In this document: one piece after another, positions 19,140 to 31,703 of the stretch
Position numbering within the stretch: position 1 is the first letter of the stretch
How the letters are laid out: the number at the start of each line of letters is the position of its first letter
NCBI RefSeq assembly: GCF_001485435.1
Contig: NZ_BCMS01000001.1
Coordinates: forward strand, 2,055,501-2,119,500
Origin: Deinococcus grandis
GTDB taxonomy: Bacteria; Deinococcota; Deinococci; Deinococcales; Deinococcaceae
Length of the DNA stretch: 64,000 nt
Direction: 5' to 3'
Made by a program: the position numbers and the translations under genes
The notes under the pieces: model-generated
The model's database searches: none
Seen by the model: only the letters and a program-made list of their open reading frames with translations
What the model was told of the DNA's origin: nothing

Positions 19140-19909
19140 GCGCTGAGCTCCTGCGCGCCGGTGTACGCGGCGATGACGCGCGGGTCGGCGCTGACCTGCG
19201 CGGGCGTCCCGGCGGCGATCAGCTGCCCGAAGTCCAGGACGTACACGCGGTCGCTGATGTCCATGACGACGCCGAGGTCGTGTTCGATCAGGACGACGGT
19301 GACGCCGTGCTCGCGTTTGATGTCGAGGATGAAGCGCACCATGTCTTCTTTCTCCTCGACGTTCATGCCGGCCATGGGTTCGTCGAGGAGCAGCAGGCGC
19401 GGCGCGAGGGTCAGGGCGCGGGCGACCTCGACGCGTTTCTGGATGCCGTAGGCGAGGGTCCCGACCGGGTGGGCGCGGTGTTCCTCGAGTTCCATGAAGT
19501 CGATGATGCCCTCGACGTAGGCGCGGTTCTGGGCTTCCTGGCGGCTGGCGCGGCCGTAGTAGAGCAGGCTGCTCAGCAGGCCGTAGCGCAGGTGGGTGTG
19601 GCGGGCGAGCAGCAGGTTCTCGGTGACGCTCAGGCCGCGGAACAGTTCGAGGTTCTGGAAGGCGCGGGCGACGCCGTAGCCGGTGATGACGTTGGGCGCG
19701 GCGTGCGTGAGGTCGTGTTCCCCGAAGCGGATCTGGCCGCGGGTGGGGTGGTAGAAGCCGCTGATGCAGTTCAGGAGGCTGGTCTTGCCCGCGCCGTTGG
19801 GGCCGATGATGCTGACGATCTCGCCTTCGGGGACGGTGAGGCTGACGTCGGTCAGGGCGTTCAGGCCGCCGAAGGTGAGGGTGACGTTCTCCACGTGCAG
19901 TTGCGGCAT
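19136..19909 (-). CDS. livG: ABC transporter ATP-binding protein, LivG type
   Basis: A 257-residue ATPase: Walker A GPNGAGKTS at about 36-44, the long LivG insertion with VARAFQNLELFRGLSVTENLL, signature LAYGIQKRVEVARAL and Walker B LLLLDEPMAG. It is the first gene of the operon livG, ligase, livH, livM, livK, livF. The gap upstream carries two palindromes shared with a divergent acyl-CoA ligase gene. Confidence 0.92.
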   Translation of the reverse strand: MPQLHVENVTLTFGGLNALTDVSLTVPEGEIVSIIGPNGAGKTSLLNCISGFYHPTRGQIRFGEHDLTHAAPNVITGYGVARAFQNLELFRGLSVTENLLLARHTHLRYGLLSSLLYYGRASRQEAQNRAYVEGIIDFMELEEHRAHPVGTLAYGIQKRVEVARALTLAPRLLLLDEPMAGMNVEEKEDMVRFILDIKREHGVTVVLIEHDLGVVMDISDRVYVLDFGQLIAAGTPAQVSADPRVIAAYTGAQELSA

Positions 19910-20050
19910 GGCACCTCCCGGCGCGGGGCCGTGGGCGGAACTCGCGGGTGTGGCAGGGGTGTCCGGCTTCTCGGGTGAGCCGGGCGTCGGAACGTGAGGT
20001 TGGGTGAGTCGATTATGCGGATGGGGTGGGTCGGCTGCCAGTCAACTTGA

Positions 20051-20100
20051 CTAGACAGATTGTCTTTTGCCGAGATTTCAGGTCTATTGATCTAGACAGG
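20051..20100 (+). promoter_or_regulatory. Putative operators and promoter between livG and a divergent CoA ligase
   Basis: Two palindromes: AGACA-GAT-TGTCT at 20053-20065 and GTCTA-TTGATC-TAGAC at 20082-20097, with CTAGACAG occurring twice. They overlap a candidate promoter TTGTCT, 17 bases, TCTATT. The AT-rich block stands out in very GC-rich DNA and suits a TetR- or FadR-like repressor, none of which is encoded nearby. Confidence 0.5.
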
Positions 20101-20178
20101 TCGTCAGGCCGCCCCGCCCCTGCAGGCAGACTGATTTTCCGCCCCCACACGCGCCCCACCCCGCCGCGAGGCCACCCC

Positions 20179-21732
20179 GTGAAGATTCCCCTCAGCCCCC
20201 TGAGCGCCGTCCTGCGCGCCCTGACCGTTCACGCCCTCCGCCCCGCGCTGCACGCACCGGACACCGAAGTGATGACCTACGCCGACCTGGCAGGGGCCAC
20301 CGCGCGACTCGTCACGCACCTGCGGAACCTGGGCGTGCAGACCGGCGCGCACGTCCTGCTGATCGGCCCGAACACCACCGACGCCCTGCTGGCCTTCCAC
20401 GCCGTCCCGCTGGCCGGGGCTGTGATCGTCCCCCTGAATCCCGCCTTCCCCGACGACGCCCTGCGCTTCCTGGCGCAGCACGCCCAGCCCGCCGCGGCCC
20501 TCGTCGACACCCGCGACCTTCCCCGCGTGCAGGACACCCTGACCGCCCTGAACGTGCCCGTCGTGCCCACCGGCCCCGGGGCGCCGCTGCTGGAACGCCT
20601 GGGCGGCCTCTCCCCCGCCCCGCTGACCCTGCCGGACACGCTGGACGAGGACCAGCCGATCAGCATCAACTACACCAGCGGCACCACCAGCGACCCCAAG
20701 GGCGTCATGCTCACGCACCGCGCCGCCTTCGTGAACCAGGCGAACCTGCTGTACCACCTGAACCTGCGCCCCCCCAGCCGCTACCTGCACGCCCTGCCCC
20801 TGACGCACGGCAACGGCTGGGGCGCCCCGTGGACCGTCAGCGCCGCCGGGGCCACCCACCTGCTGCCCGGCGACTCGCTGCGCGCGGACCTGCTCACGCG
20901 CGGCGTCACGCACCTGTGCGCCTCTCCCGCGCTGCTCGCGCCGCTGTCGGACCCGGCCGCGCCCCTCACGCTGGGCAGCCCCACGCGGGTCCTCGTGGCG
21001 GGCACCAGCCCCGGCCCGCGCCTGCTGGGCACGCTGACCGCGCAGGGCTTCGAGGTACTGCACGGCTACGGCCTGATCGAGACGAGCGCCATCCTCACCC
21101 TGACCGACCCGGCCGACCTGCCCCCCGCCCCGCCCGGGCAGCCGCCCGAGGCCCTGACCCGCCAGGGACACCCCATGGCGTTCGCCGGGGAGGTCCGCGC
21201 CGTCACCGAGGACGGCCAGCCCGTTCCGCACGACGGCTTCACGCCCGGCGAGATCGTCGTGCGCAGCAACCAGGTCATGCGCGGCTACCACCGCAACCGC
21301 GCCGCGACCCGCCGCGCCCTGGAAGGCGGCTGGCTGCACACCGGCGACCTGGCCGTCACGCACCCCGACGGCCGCCTGGAGATCCTCGACCGGGCCGGGG
21401 ACCTGCTGCACCTGGGCGGGCAGCCCGTCAGCAGCGCGCAGGTGGAGGCCGCGCTGTACCGCCACCCCAGCGTCCGCGAGGCGGTCGTGGTGGCCGCCCC
21501 GCACCCGGACGCCGGGCAGATCGCCGTGGCGTTCGTGACGCTGCACCCCGGCGCGCAGGTGCAGGGCCGCGAGCTGCAACGCTTCTGCGAGCCGCTGCTG
21601 CCCGCGCACGCCTGCCCGCGCCGCGTGCACGTCGTGACCGACCTCCCGAAAACGGCCAGCGGGAAGGTGCTGCGGCACGTGCTGCGCCGCCGCGCGGCGA
21701 GCCCCGAGACGTCGGCGGCGGGGCTGCGCTAG
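20179..21732 (+). CDS. AMP-dependent acyl-CoA synthetase/ligase
   Basis: A 517-residue ANL enzyme of fatty acid or aromatic acid CoA ligase type: SINYTSGTTSDPKGVMLTH at about 157-175, HGYGLIETSA at about 294-303, GWLHTGDLAV and the C-terminal PKTASGKVLRH with the catalytic lysine. A GTG start is chosen because the upstream codons have no homology-like character and GCGAGG precedes it; the frame upstream overlaps the operator region. It is divergent from the Liv operon and likely controlled with it. Confidence 0.85.
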   Translation: MKIPLSPLSAVLRALTVHALRPALHAPDTEVMTYADLAGATARLVTHLRNLGVQTGAHVLLIGPNTTDALLAFHAVPLAGAVIVPLNPAFPDDALRFLAQHAQPAAALVDTRDLPRVQDTLTALNVPVVPTGPGAPLLERLGGLSPAPLTLPDTLDEDQPISINYTSGTTSDPKGVMLTHRAAFVNQANLLYHLNLRPPSRYLHALPLTHGNGWGAPWTVSAAGATHLLPGDSLRADLLTRGVTHLCASPALLAPLSDPAAPLTLGSPTRVLVAGTSPGPRLLGTLTAQGFEVLHGYGLIETSAILTLTDPADLPPAPPGQPPEALTRQGHPMAFAGEVRAVTEDGQPVPHDGFTPGEIVVRSNQVMRGYHRNRAATRRALEGGWLHTGDLAVTHPDGRLEILDRAGDLLHLGGQPVSSAQVEAALYRHPSVREAVVVAAPHPDAGQIAVAFVTLHPGAQVQGRELQRFCEPLLPAHACPRRVHVVTDLPKTASGKVLRHVLRRRAASPETSAAGLR

Positions 21733-21735
21733 GGT
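21730..21735 (+). promoter_or_regulatory. -10 box of rnhB inside the preceding stop codon
   Basis: TAGGGT lies seven bases before the rnhB ATG; its TAG is the stop codon of the CoA ligase gene. Leaderless layout. Confidence 0.55.
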
Positions 21736-21742
21736 ACGCCCG

Positions 21743-22381
21743 ATGAGCGTCCCCTCCGTCACCCCCGACTGGTCCTACGAACGTGAGCACTGGCGGCGCG
21801 GGTATTTCCGCGTGGCGGGCGTGGACGAGGCCGGGCGGGGCGCGTGGGCGGGTCCGGTGACGGTCGCGGCCGTGATCCTGCCGGGCACGGCGGCCGAGTA
21901 CCCGTTCCGGGACAGCAAGCAGCTGAGTGCCGCGCAGCGCGAGGCGTTCGCGGCGCAGGTGCGCGAGGTGGCCGTCAGCTGGGCGGTGGAGCACGCCTGG
22001 CCGGACGAGATCGACCGGCTGAACATCCTGGGCGCCACGCACGCGGCGGCCGCCCGGGCACTGGCGCGGCTGGACCCGCCCCCGCAGGCACTGGTCACGG
22101 ATTACCTGAAGCTCCGCACGGACCTCCCCCTGACGGCCCCCCCGAAGGCCGACGCGCTGAGCTACTCGGTGGCCGCCGCGAGCCTGCTGGCGAAGACGGA
22201 ACGCGACCGACTGATGCTGGAACTGGACGCGCGGCACCCCGGCTATGGCTTCGCGGGGCACAAGGGGTACGGCGCTCCCGCCCACCGCGCGGCCCTGCGC
22301 GACCTGGGCGTCAGCGAGGCGCACCGCCGGTCGTTCGCGCCGATCCGGGCGCTGCTGAACGAACCCGAACGGCTGCTGTAG
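21743..22381 (+). CDS. rnhB: Ribonuclease HII
   Basis: A 212-residue endonuclease that cuts RNA in RNA-DNA hybrids and single ribonucleotides in DNA. The family start VAGVDEAGRGAWAGPV carries the first catalytic Asp-Glu pair (about residues 18-33); DSKQL and AASLLAKTERDRLM with the later acidic residues follow, and the C terminus has GYGFAGHKGYGAPAHRAAL. Cytoplasmic, normal length. It overlaps the terminal codon of the CoA ligase only through its promoter. Confidence 0.95.
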   Translation: MSVPSVTPDWSYEREHWRRGYFRVAGVDEAGRGAWAGPVTVAAVILPGTAAEYPFRDSKQLSAAQREAFAAQVREVAVSWAVEHAWPDEIDRLNILGATHAAAARALARLDPPPQALVTDYLKLRTDLPLTAPPKADALSYSVAAASLLAKTERDRLMLELDARHPGYGFAGHKGYGAPAHRAALRDLGVSEAHRRSFAPIRALLNEPERLL

Positions 22382-22390
22382 CGCGCGGGG

Positions 22391-22396
22391 TACGCT
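22391..22396 (+). promoter_or_regulatory. -10 box of the MOSC gene
   Basis: TACGCT, six bases, then the ATG at 22403. Leaderless layout. Confidence 0.5.
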
Positions 22397-22402
22397 CGGC
22401 GC

Positions 22403-22954
22403 ATGACTTTCCAGCAGGCTCAGGTCATCGCCGTCGCGCGGGACGGCATCCACCGCTTCAGCAAGGCGCCGCAGCCAGGAATCACGCTGCTGGCCGGGCT
22501 GGGCGTGCAGGGCGACGCGCACGCGGGCGACACCGTGCGGCACCGTTCGCGTGTCCGTGCTGACCCCGCGCAGCCGAACCTGCGGCAGGTGCACCTGATC
22601 CACGCCGAACTGTTCGATCAGGTCGCGGCGGACGGCTTCCGCGTGCAACCGGCCGACCTGGGCGAGAACATCACCACGCGCGGCCTGGACCTGCTGGCCC
22701 TGCCGCGCGGCACGCAACTGACCTTCCCGTCCGGCGCGGTGGTCGAGGTGACGGGCCTGCGCAACCCCTGCGCGCAGATCGACGCGTTCCAGCCGGGATT
22801 GATGCGCCGCCTGATCGGCACGGACGACACGGGCGCCCCGGTGTTCCTCGCCGGGGTGATGGGCGTCGTGCTGGAAGGCGGCGCGGTGACGCCCGGCGAC
22901 GCCATCCACGTGACGCTGCCGCCGGAACCGCACGAGCCCCTGCGGCGCGTGTAA
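22403..22954 (+). CDS. MOSC domain protein
   Basis: A 183-residue single-domain MOSC protein. GVQGDAHAG (about residues 30-38), the DLGENITTRGLDLLALPRG core and the conserved cysteine in LRNPCAQIDAF (about 115-125) are all present. MOSC domains are sulfur carriers related to molybdenum cofactor sulfurase; single-domain members detoxify N-hydroxylated compounds in some bacteria. It is 20 kb from the molybdenum hydroxylase genes in this window, so a direct link is only a possibility. Confidence 0.88.
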   Translation: MTFQQAQVIAVARDGIHRFSKAPQPGITLLAGLGVQGDAHAGDTVRHRSRVRADPAQPNLRQVHLIHAELFDQVAADGFRVQPADLGENITTRGLDLLALPRGTQLTFPSGAVVEVTGLRNPCAQIDAFQPGLMRRLIGTDDTGAPVFLAGVMGVVLEGGAVTPGDAIHVTLPPEPHEPLRRV

Positions 22955-23026
22955 TCACGCCGGAAGCGCCCGTCTGGATGTTGTCCGGATGCGGCGCGGC
23001 TTCCTGCTGTGGATTGAGGGTGGGGC

Positions 23027-24054
23027 TCAGCCGTTCAGGAAAGCGCTGACCTGCTGCGGCAGGTCCCCGGCGTCCATGAGGAACGCGTCGTGCCCGTGGA
23101 TGCTGTTCAGCTCGACGTACCGCGCGTGCGGGAGGAGTGCGGCGCTGGCCTGCACCTCGACGGCCGGGTACAGCTGGTCGCTGCTGATCCCGACGGCCAG
23201 GACGGGCGTGCGGATGGTGCGCAGTTCGGCGTCGCTGGGCTGGAAGGCGTCCATCGCGCCCGTCAGGGCGACGTACGTGCGTTCGCAGAAGCGCGCGTGG
23301 AGCTTCTCGCCCTGGTGGTGCAGGTAGGACGTGATGGCGGGAACGCCCGGGGCGCGCTGCCCGGCCTGGGTGGCGGCGAAACTCGCGGGGCTGCGGTAGG
23401 AGAGCATGGCGATCTGCCGCGCGACCTTCAGCCCCTCCCCGCCGGGCGCGACTCGGATGGCGCTGCGGGCGGCGGTGTTCAGGCCGATGGCCCACGGGGA
23501 GTGGCGGGCCGGGGCGCCGATGATCACGGCCTTCTCCACGAGGTCGGGGCATTCGAGCAGCCACGCGTACGCGAGCATGCCGCCCATGCTGCCGCCCACG
23601 ATCCGCACGCGTCTGACGCCCAGGTGCTCCAGCAGGGCGCGGCCCGCGCGGGCCAGGTCGCGCAGGGTCAGCGGGGCGTCCTGGCCGTTCAGGGTGGGCA
23701 GGTCGGCGGGGCCGCTGCTGCCGGCGCAGCCGCCCAGGACGTTCGCGCAGATCACGTAGTCGCGTTCAGGGTCCAGGGGTTTCCCTTCGCCCAGGAAGTC
23801 CGGCCACCACTCGTGCACGGCGCTCGTGCCGGTCAGGGCGTGCAGGACCAGCGTGGCGGTCTCCTGCGGCGTCCCGTAGGTGTGGTAGGCGAGGCGCACG
23901 TCACTGACGGGCACGCCGCAGTCGAGCAGCAGCGGCTGGGTGCGGAACAGCCGCGCGACCCGCAGGCGGGGGCGTTCCGGCGCCTGACATCGTTCGGGCG
24001 CGTCATCCGGCGCGGTCAGCGGGAAGGGGGTGGTGGTGGGGTGCGTCAGGGCGG

Positions 24055-24058
<4 letters not shown>
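23027..24058 (-). CDS. metX: Homoserine O-acyltransferase
   Basis: A 343-residue alpha/beta hydrolase-fold enzyme making O-acetyl- or O-succinylhomoserine for methionine synthesis. The nucleophile elbow GGSMGGMLAYAW is at about 143-154, the catalytic Asp is likely in VGISSDQLYP and the His in SIHGHDAFL near 320-328. Its ATG overlaps the metY stop by four bases. It belongs to the riboswitch-controlled metY-metX operon. Confidence 0.93.
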
Positions 24059-25392
<1,334 letters not shown>

Positions 25393-25437
25393 GACTGCGC
25401 CTCCTCGGTGGGGTGCGTCGGTGGGGCGCAAATGGGA

Positions 25438-25473
25438 AGCGCCCCTGCTCGGGTGGATTCGAGAAGGGGCGCT
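25438..25473 (-). terminator. Intrinsic terminator of the SAM riboswitch
   Basis: A nine-base perfect stem AGCGCCCCT/AGGGGCGCT around an 18-base loop, followed on the minus strand by TTCCCATTT. It lies 45 bases before metY and next to the aptamer, the normal place of an expression platform. Confidence 0.7.
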
Positions 25474-25479
25474 GAGATA

Positions 25480-25620
<141 letters not shown>

Positions 25621-25644
25621 CGCTCCACGCGGGAGCTGTCACGC

Positions 25645-25674
25645 AGGGTAGCGTGCCCACGCCGGGAGGGTCAA
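25645..25674 (-). promoter_or_regulatory. Promoter of the metY-metX leader
   Basis: Minus strand TTGACC, 18 bases, TACCCT, placed about 25 bases before the aptamer. The 175 bases further right, up to the next gene, show nothing I can name. Confidence 0.6.
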
Positions 25675-25851
25675 GGCCGCTGTCCAGCTGTGAAGAGCCG
25701 CATCCCGACCCACCCATTCGGGGGAAACGGAGTAGCATGAGCCGGTCATCCCAATTCCATGTGTCCATCCAGTGCTGGCCCCGGGCATGACACGACGTTC
25801 ACCGCGGTCCTGCGCGGACCACCCCACTCCCACCTCACCCTCAGGAGTCAC

Positions 25852-27894
25852 ATGAACCACAAGCTCGTCGCCACCGCCCTGCTGGGCGCGGCCCTGCTCG
25901 CCGGCTGCACCAGACCCAACACCCCCACGCCCACCCCCGGCACCCAGACGGACTTCGGACGACTACAGGCCCTGAAACCCGGCACGCAGGACACCATCAA
26001 CACCAAACTCAAGGTGAACATCGTGTTCGTCGGGTACCGCCAGACCCTGCCCGGTCAGGTCGCCACCGCCCGCCAGATCAGCACCGCCGACTTCGATCAG
26101 ACCCTGCCCAGCACGTACGACGCCGTGAACCGCATCCCCAGCGCGTACGGCCGCACCGAGAAGACCGGCACCAGCTTCGACTTCGACTACAACTACGTCT
26201 TCGCCAACCAGGCCTTCGAGGACGACTTCTTCAAGTTCGTGCAGACCCAGGAGGTCAGCCAGCCGGCACCCCTGACCAGCCGCGAGAAAATCTTCAACTG
26301 CCAGGGTGACCCGACCTGCACCACACCGTCAGGCAACATCACGCGCGCCATCGACGCGAACAACAACATCGTCGTCGACGCGCTGAAGACCGAGAACTGG
26401 CTGGCGGACAACGTAGGCCGCGTGGGCGTCAAGCCCGGCGAGTACACCATCTACTTCGTGAACTGGTATGACCGCCCGGACTTCAAGTTCCACAGCTACG
26501 CCCGACTGGACGCCAAGGACACCGATACCGGCGCGCCGTTTGGCACCTACTCGTCACGCCGCCTGATCGCCTGGGGCGGCAGCGCCCGCACCGAAGCCCC
26601 CGCGCAGCGCGTGTGGTTCTACGACCTGTCCGCGAACCCCGACCCCTGGACCGACGCGTTCGACGTGACCAACCCCGACGTGGACGGCGACGGTGCGCCC
26701 GACTACCGCATGCCGCCCATCTGGGAGTACGGCACCCGCAAGGCGAACATCGGATACGGCCGCAAGGTCAGCCCGGACCTGGCACTGGTGGCGCGCTACA
26801 CCGCGATCAACCTGCTGTTCACGCCCAGCCCCATCTACCGCGCGGCCCTCACGCCTCCCGAGATGCCCGACACCATCAACCTGGACGTGCACATCGAGCA
26901 GGGTGACGGCGCCGCCGACCCCGCCACGGTCCTGAACAAGACGCTGCTTCAGGACCGCGTGAAGGTCCTCCAGCCCTTCGCGACCTTCAAGCAGACCAGC
27001 AAGACCACCGCGCTCGACGGTGACCTGGCCGACGTGTACAAGTGCTTCTTCGGGGTCAGTGAAGACACCTGCTCGCCCGACTACGCGGACTTCAGCGGCG
27101 AGAAGCTGTTCCAGTTCGGCGTGAAGGAACTGCGGGAGACGTACAAGACCACGCCCGCCGGGACGTACAACCTGCCCATCTACCTGTTCAACGACAGCAC
27201 GAACAGCCAGGGTGGCCTGCTGGGCGTCGCGTACGACGACGGCGAGACCGGCACGCAGAGCTTCGTGTACTCCTTCCTGACGCCCGACCTGTTCGACTTC
27301 GGGTACGGCTTCACGGACACCAGCGTGCACGAGACCGGGCACCACCTCAGCCTGAGCCACCCGCACGACGGGTACGACAGCGAACAGAACCTCTCGTACG
27401 GCCCCAGCGGCGACTTCCACTTCGTGAACACCGGCGACCAGAGCGCGACGATCATGTCCTACAACGACCTGTCGCGCACCTTCGGGCAGTTCAACCTGGA
27501 CAGCCAGTACCGCTACCTGACCGCCGCGTACCTGAACAACACGAACGCCATCCTGGAGCTCGTGCGCCGCGCGAACAAGGCGGGCAGCGTCAGCAGCGCC
27601 GCGCAGAGCGCCGACAGCAAGTTCGTGCAGGCCAAGACGAAGTACGACGCGCTGGACTACCTGGGTGCCGCGCAGCTCGCGCACGACGGGTACCGCAGCG
27701 TCCTGAGCGCCGCGAAGAGCGCGGGCGTGCCCGTCACCGCGTACAAGTGGTACGAGAACCTCAACGGCCTGGAAGGCCTGAGCGTCGGCCAGGGCGCCAA
27801 GATGCGCTTCAGCCCGACCTTCAAGGCCCAGACCGGCGTGGTGGCCTTCCCCGAGGAAACCGCCTACCAGCGCAAACTGCGCCTGTCGAAGTAA
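25852..27894 (+). CDS. Secreted lipoprotein with metzincin-type zinc protease motif
   Basis: A 680-residue protein. The lipoprotein signal ends LLAGC (Cys about 19), then a Pro/Thr linker. The only strong motif is HETGHHLSLSH at residues 493-503, an HExxHxxxxxH zinc site, with a possible Met-turn TIMSYND at about 533-539. That spacing is metzincin-like, although the usual Gly before the third His is Ser. The 450 residues before the site match nothing I know. An upstream ATG would precede the signal peptide and is rejected; AGGAG sits before the chosen ATG. Probably an outer-surface protease of unknown target. Confidence 0.7.
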   Translation: MNHKLVATALLGAALLAGCTRPNTPTPTPGTQTDFGRLQALKPGTQDTINTKLKVNIVFVGYRQTLPGQVATARQISTADFDQTLPSTYDAVNRIPSAYGRTEKTGTSFDFDYNYVFANQAFEDDFFKFVQTQEVSQPAPLTSREKIFNCQGDPTCTTPSGNITRAIDANNNIVVDALKTENWLADNVGRVGVKPGEYTIYFVNWYDRPDFKFHSYARLDAKDTDTGAPFGTYSSRRLIAWGGSARTEAPAQRVWFYDLSANPDPWTDAFDVTNPDVDGDGAPDYRMPPIWEYGTRKANIGYGRKVSPDLALVARYTAINLLFTPSPIYRAALTPPEMPDTINLDVHIEQGDGAADPATVLNKTLLQDRVKVLQPFATFKQTSKTTALDGDLADVYKCFFGVSEDTCSPDYADFSGEKLFQFGVKELRETYKTTPAGTYNLPIYLFNDSTNSQGGLLGVAYDDGETGTQSFVYSFLTPDLFDFGYGFTDTSVHETGHHLSLSHPHDGYDSEQNLSYGPSGDFHFVNTGDQSATIMSYNDLSRTFGQFNLDSQYRYLTAAYLNNTNAILELVRRANKAGSVSSAAQSADSKFVQAKTKYDALDYLGAAQLAHDGYRSVLSAAKSAGVPVTAYKWYENLNGLEGLSVGQGAKMRFSPTFKAQTGVVAFPEETAYQRKLRLSK

Positions 27895-27950
27895 GACGGA
27901 CTCCGACCAGACAGGGTGAACCGTTCGGCCAGACCGGCGCTCACACCCCG

Positions 27951-27979
27951 AAGAACCCGGTCCCGGTGGCCGGGTTCTT
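27951..27979 (+). terminator. Terminator hairpin after the lipoprotein gene
   Basis: AAGAACCCGG and its exact complement around a nine-base loop, about 55 bases after the stop codon. Confidence 0.75.
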
Positions 27980-28079
27980 CCCGTGCCCGCCAGCCCGGGT
28001 CGGGTGTGGGCCTTCCCGGCACTGGCCCACAGCGGCCGGGCCGCCCACAGGTGCTGGGCGGCCCGGCGCGGGGAGGATC

Positions 28080-28670
<591 letters not shown>

Positions 28671-28726
28671 GGAACTCCTCTGGGGTGACAGTGAGGGCTG
28701 AGGGGTCGCGGGGAGGGCGGGGCGGG

Positions 28727-29212
28727 TCAGCCCAGCAGGTCGTCGAGCAGCGAGGTCGCGCCCGCGCTGAAGTCCTCACCCAGCTGCACCGGGGGGATGT
28801 CCTTGAGTTCGTCGAGGATCGCGGCGATCTGCGTGATGCTCTTCTTGGCGTACACCTTCACCTTGCCCAGCGGCACGCTCGCGTCGAAGATCAGCGTGAG
28901 CAGCGAGTCCGTCCCGACCGATTCGACGTATAGGGTGCCGTTCTCCCCCTGGTGGATCTGTTCGCTGAAGGTCCGTTCGCCCAGCATGTTCGCCAGCGCG
29001 GCGGTCGCGGCGGCGTTGCTGGCGACCAGCGTGGCGACGCTGTCGAGCGCGGGCGGGCGGGGCGCCCACAGGGCCTCCTTGTGCGACAGGACGAACCCCT
29101 TGCGGTCGACCAGCAGGCCGTAGCGGACGCCGGTGGTGTCGAGAAGTTCCTGAATGAGGCCGTCGACGCGTTCGAAGGCGTCTCCGTACAGCGCCAGTGA
29201 AGGTTCGATCAT
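28727..29212 (-). CDS. mglB: MglB-like Roadblock/LC7 protein
   Basis: A 161-residue Roadblock/LC7 protein, the expected GTPase-activating partner of MglA. The core runs from about 10 to 130: VDGLIQELLDTTGVRYGLLVDRKGF, then the typical ATAALANMLGE helix and LTLIFDASVPLGKVKVY. The ATG at 29212 is chosen over one 21 bases upstream because a -10 box lies eight bases before it. It is the first gene of the mglB-mglA operon. Confidence 0.9.
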   Translation of the reverse strand: MIEPSLALYGDAFERVDGLIQELLDTTGVRYGLLVDRKGFVLSHKEALWAPRPPALDSVATLVASNAAATAALANMLGERTFSEQIHQGENGTLYVESVGTDSLLTLIFDASVPLGKVKVYAKKSITQIAAILDELKDIPPVQLGEDFSAGATSLLDDLLG

Positions 29213-29220
29213 ATGATTCA

Positions 29221-29226
29221 AGTATA
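29221..29226 (-). promoter_or_regulatory. -10 box of mglB-mglA
   Basis: TATACT in an AT-rich patch, eight bases before the mglB ATG; no Shine-Dalgarno. Predicts a leaderless mRNA. Confidence 0.55.
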
Positions 29227-29315
29227 AAAACACATTTCATACAAGCTCGTCACTGCGCCTGCGCAACGATCATGAAGCTGACGGGACGCTCACCAGCGCG
29301 CGCGCAGGGGGGCGC

Positions 29316-29321
29316 TACACT
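29316..29321 (+). promoter_or_regulatory. -10 box of the AMIN/NAGPA gene
   Basis: TACACT followed by exactly seven bases and then a GTG start. It decides the start codon of the gene. Confidence 0.55.
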
Positions 29322-29328
29322 CCCCGGC

Positions 29329-31200
<1,872 letters not shown>

Positions 31201-31204
31201 CCCG

Positions 31205-31690
31205 TCAGCCGGTCGGGGCGGGCACCTGACGCCCGCGTTCGCGCAGGGCGTCCTCGTAGAAGAGTTTCGTGTGGTGCATGCGGATCAGCCCGGCGACGTA
31301 CAGCGCGTCGAACTCGGCCTCCGGGACGAACCGGACCTCCAGCACCTCGTCGGGCAGTGTGGGCGTGAAGGTCGACCCCGGCAGGGCCTCGGCCAGCCAC
31401 GCGTGTCGCAGCACCGGCTCGCCGTCCGGGAAGTGCCCCAGGTACGCCGCGAGGAACGTCAGCAGGCCCGCGCGGACGCCCGCCTCCTCCCAGGCCTCGC
31501 GCACCGCCGTGTCCTGCGGGTTCTCGCCGGGTTCGACGGTCCCGCTGGGGATGTGCCACAGCCCGGCCTTCTGGCGCTGCCCTGGCACGCCCCGCTCCCG
31601 CACGAGCAGGATGTCGCCCGCCTCGTTCAGGACGACCACACCCGCCGCGCGGTGCGAGACCGGGGTGTGCAGCTCCGGGCCGAACTGCAT
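31205..31690 (-). CDS. Nudix hydrolase
   Basis: A 161-residue Nudix protein. The box GTVEPGENPQDTAVREAWEEAGV fits GX5EX7REUXEEXGU (about residues 49-71). It hydrolyses a nucleoside diphosphate-linked compound that cannot be named from sequence; Deinococcus has many such enzymes, thought to clean up damaged nucleotides. It is 13 bases after the YfiT-like gene and probably belongs to the same operon as the MazG-like gene, which has related house-cleaning chemistry. Confidence 0.9.
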   Translation of the reverse strand: MQFGPELHTPVSHRAAGVVVLNEAGDILLVRERGVPGQRQKAGLWHIPSGTVEPGENPQDTAVREAWEEAGVRAGLLTFLAAYLGHFPDGEPVLRHAWLAEALPGSTFTPTLPDEVLEVRFVPEAEFDALYVAGLIRMHHTKLFYEDALRERGRQVPAPTG

Positions 31691-31703
31691 CAGCCCACCC
31701 CCG

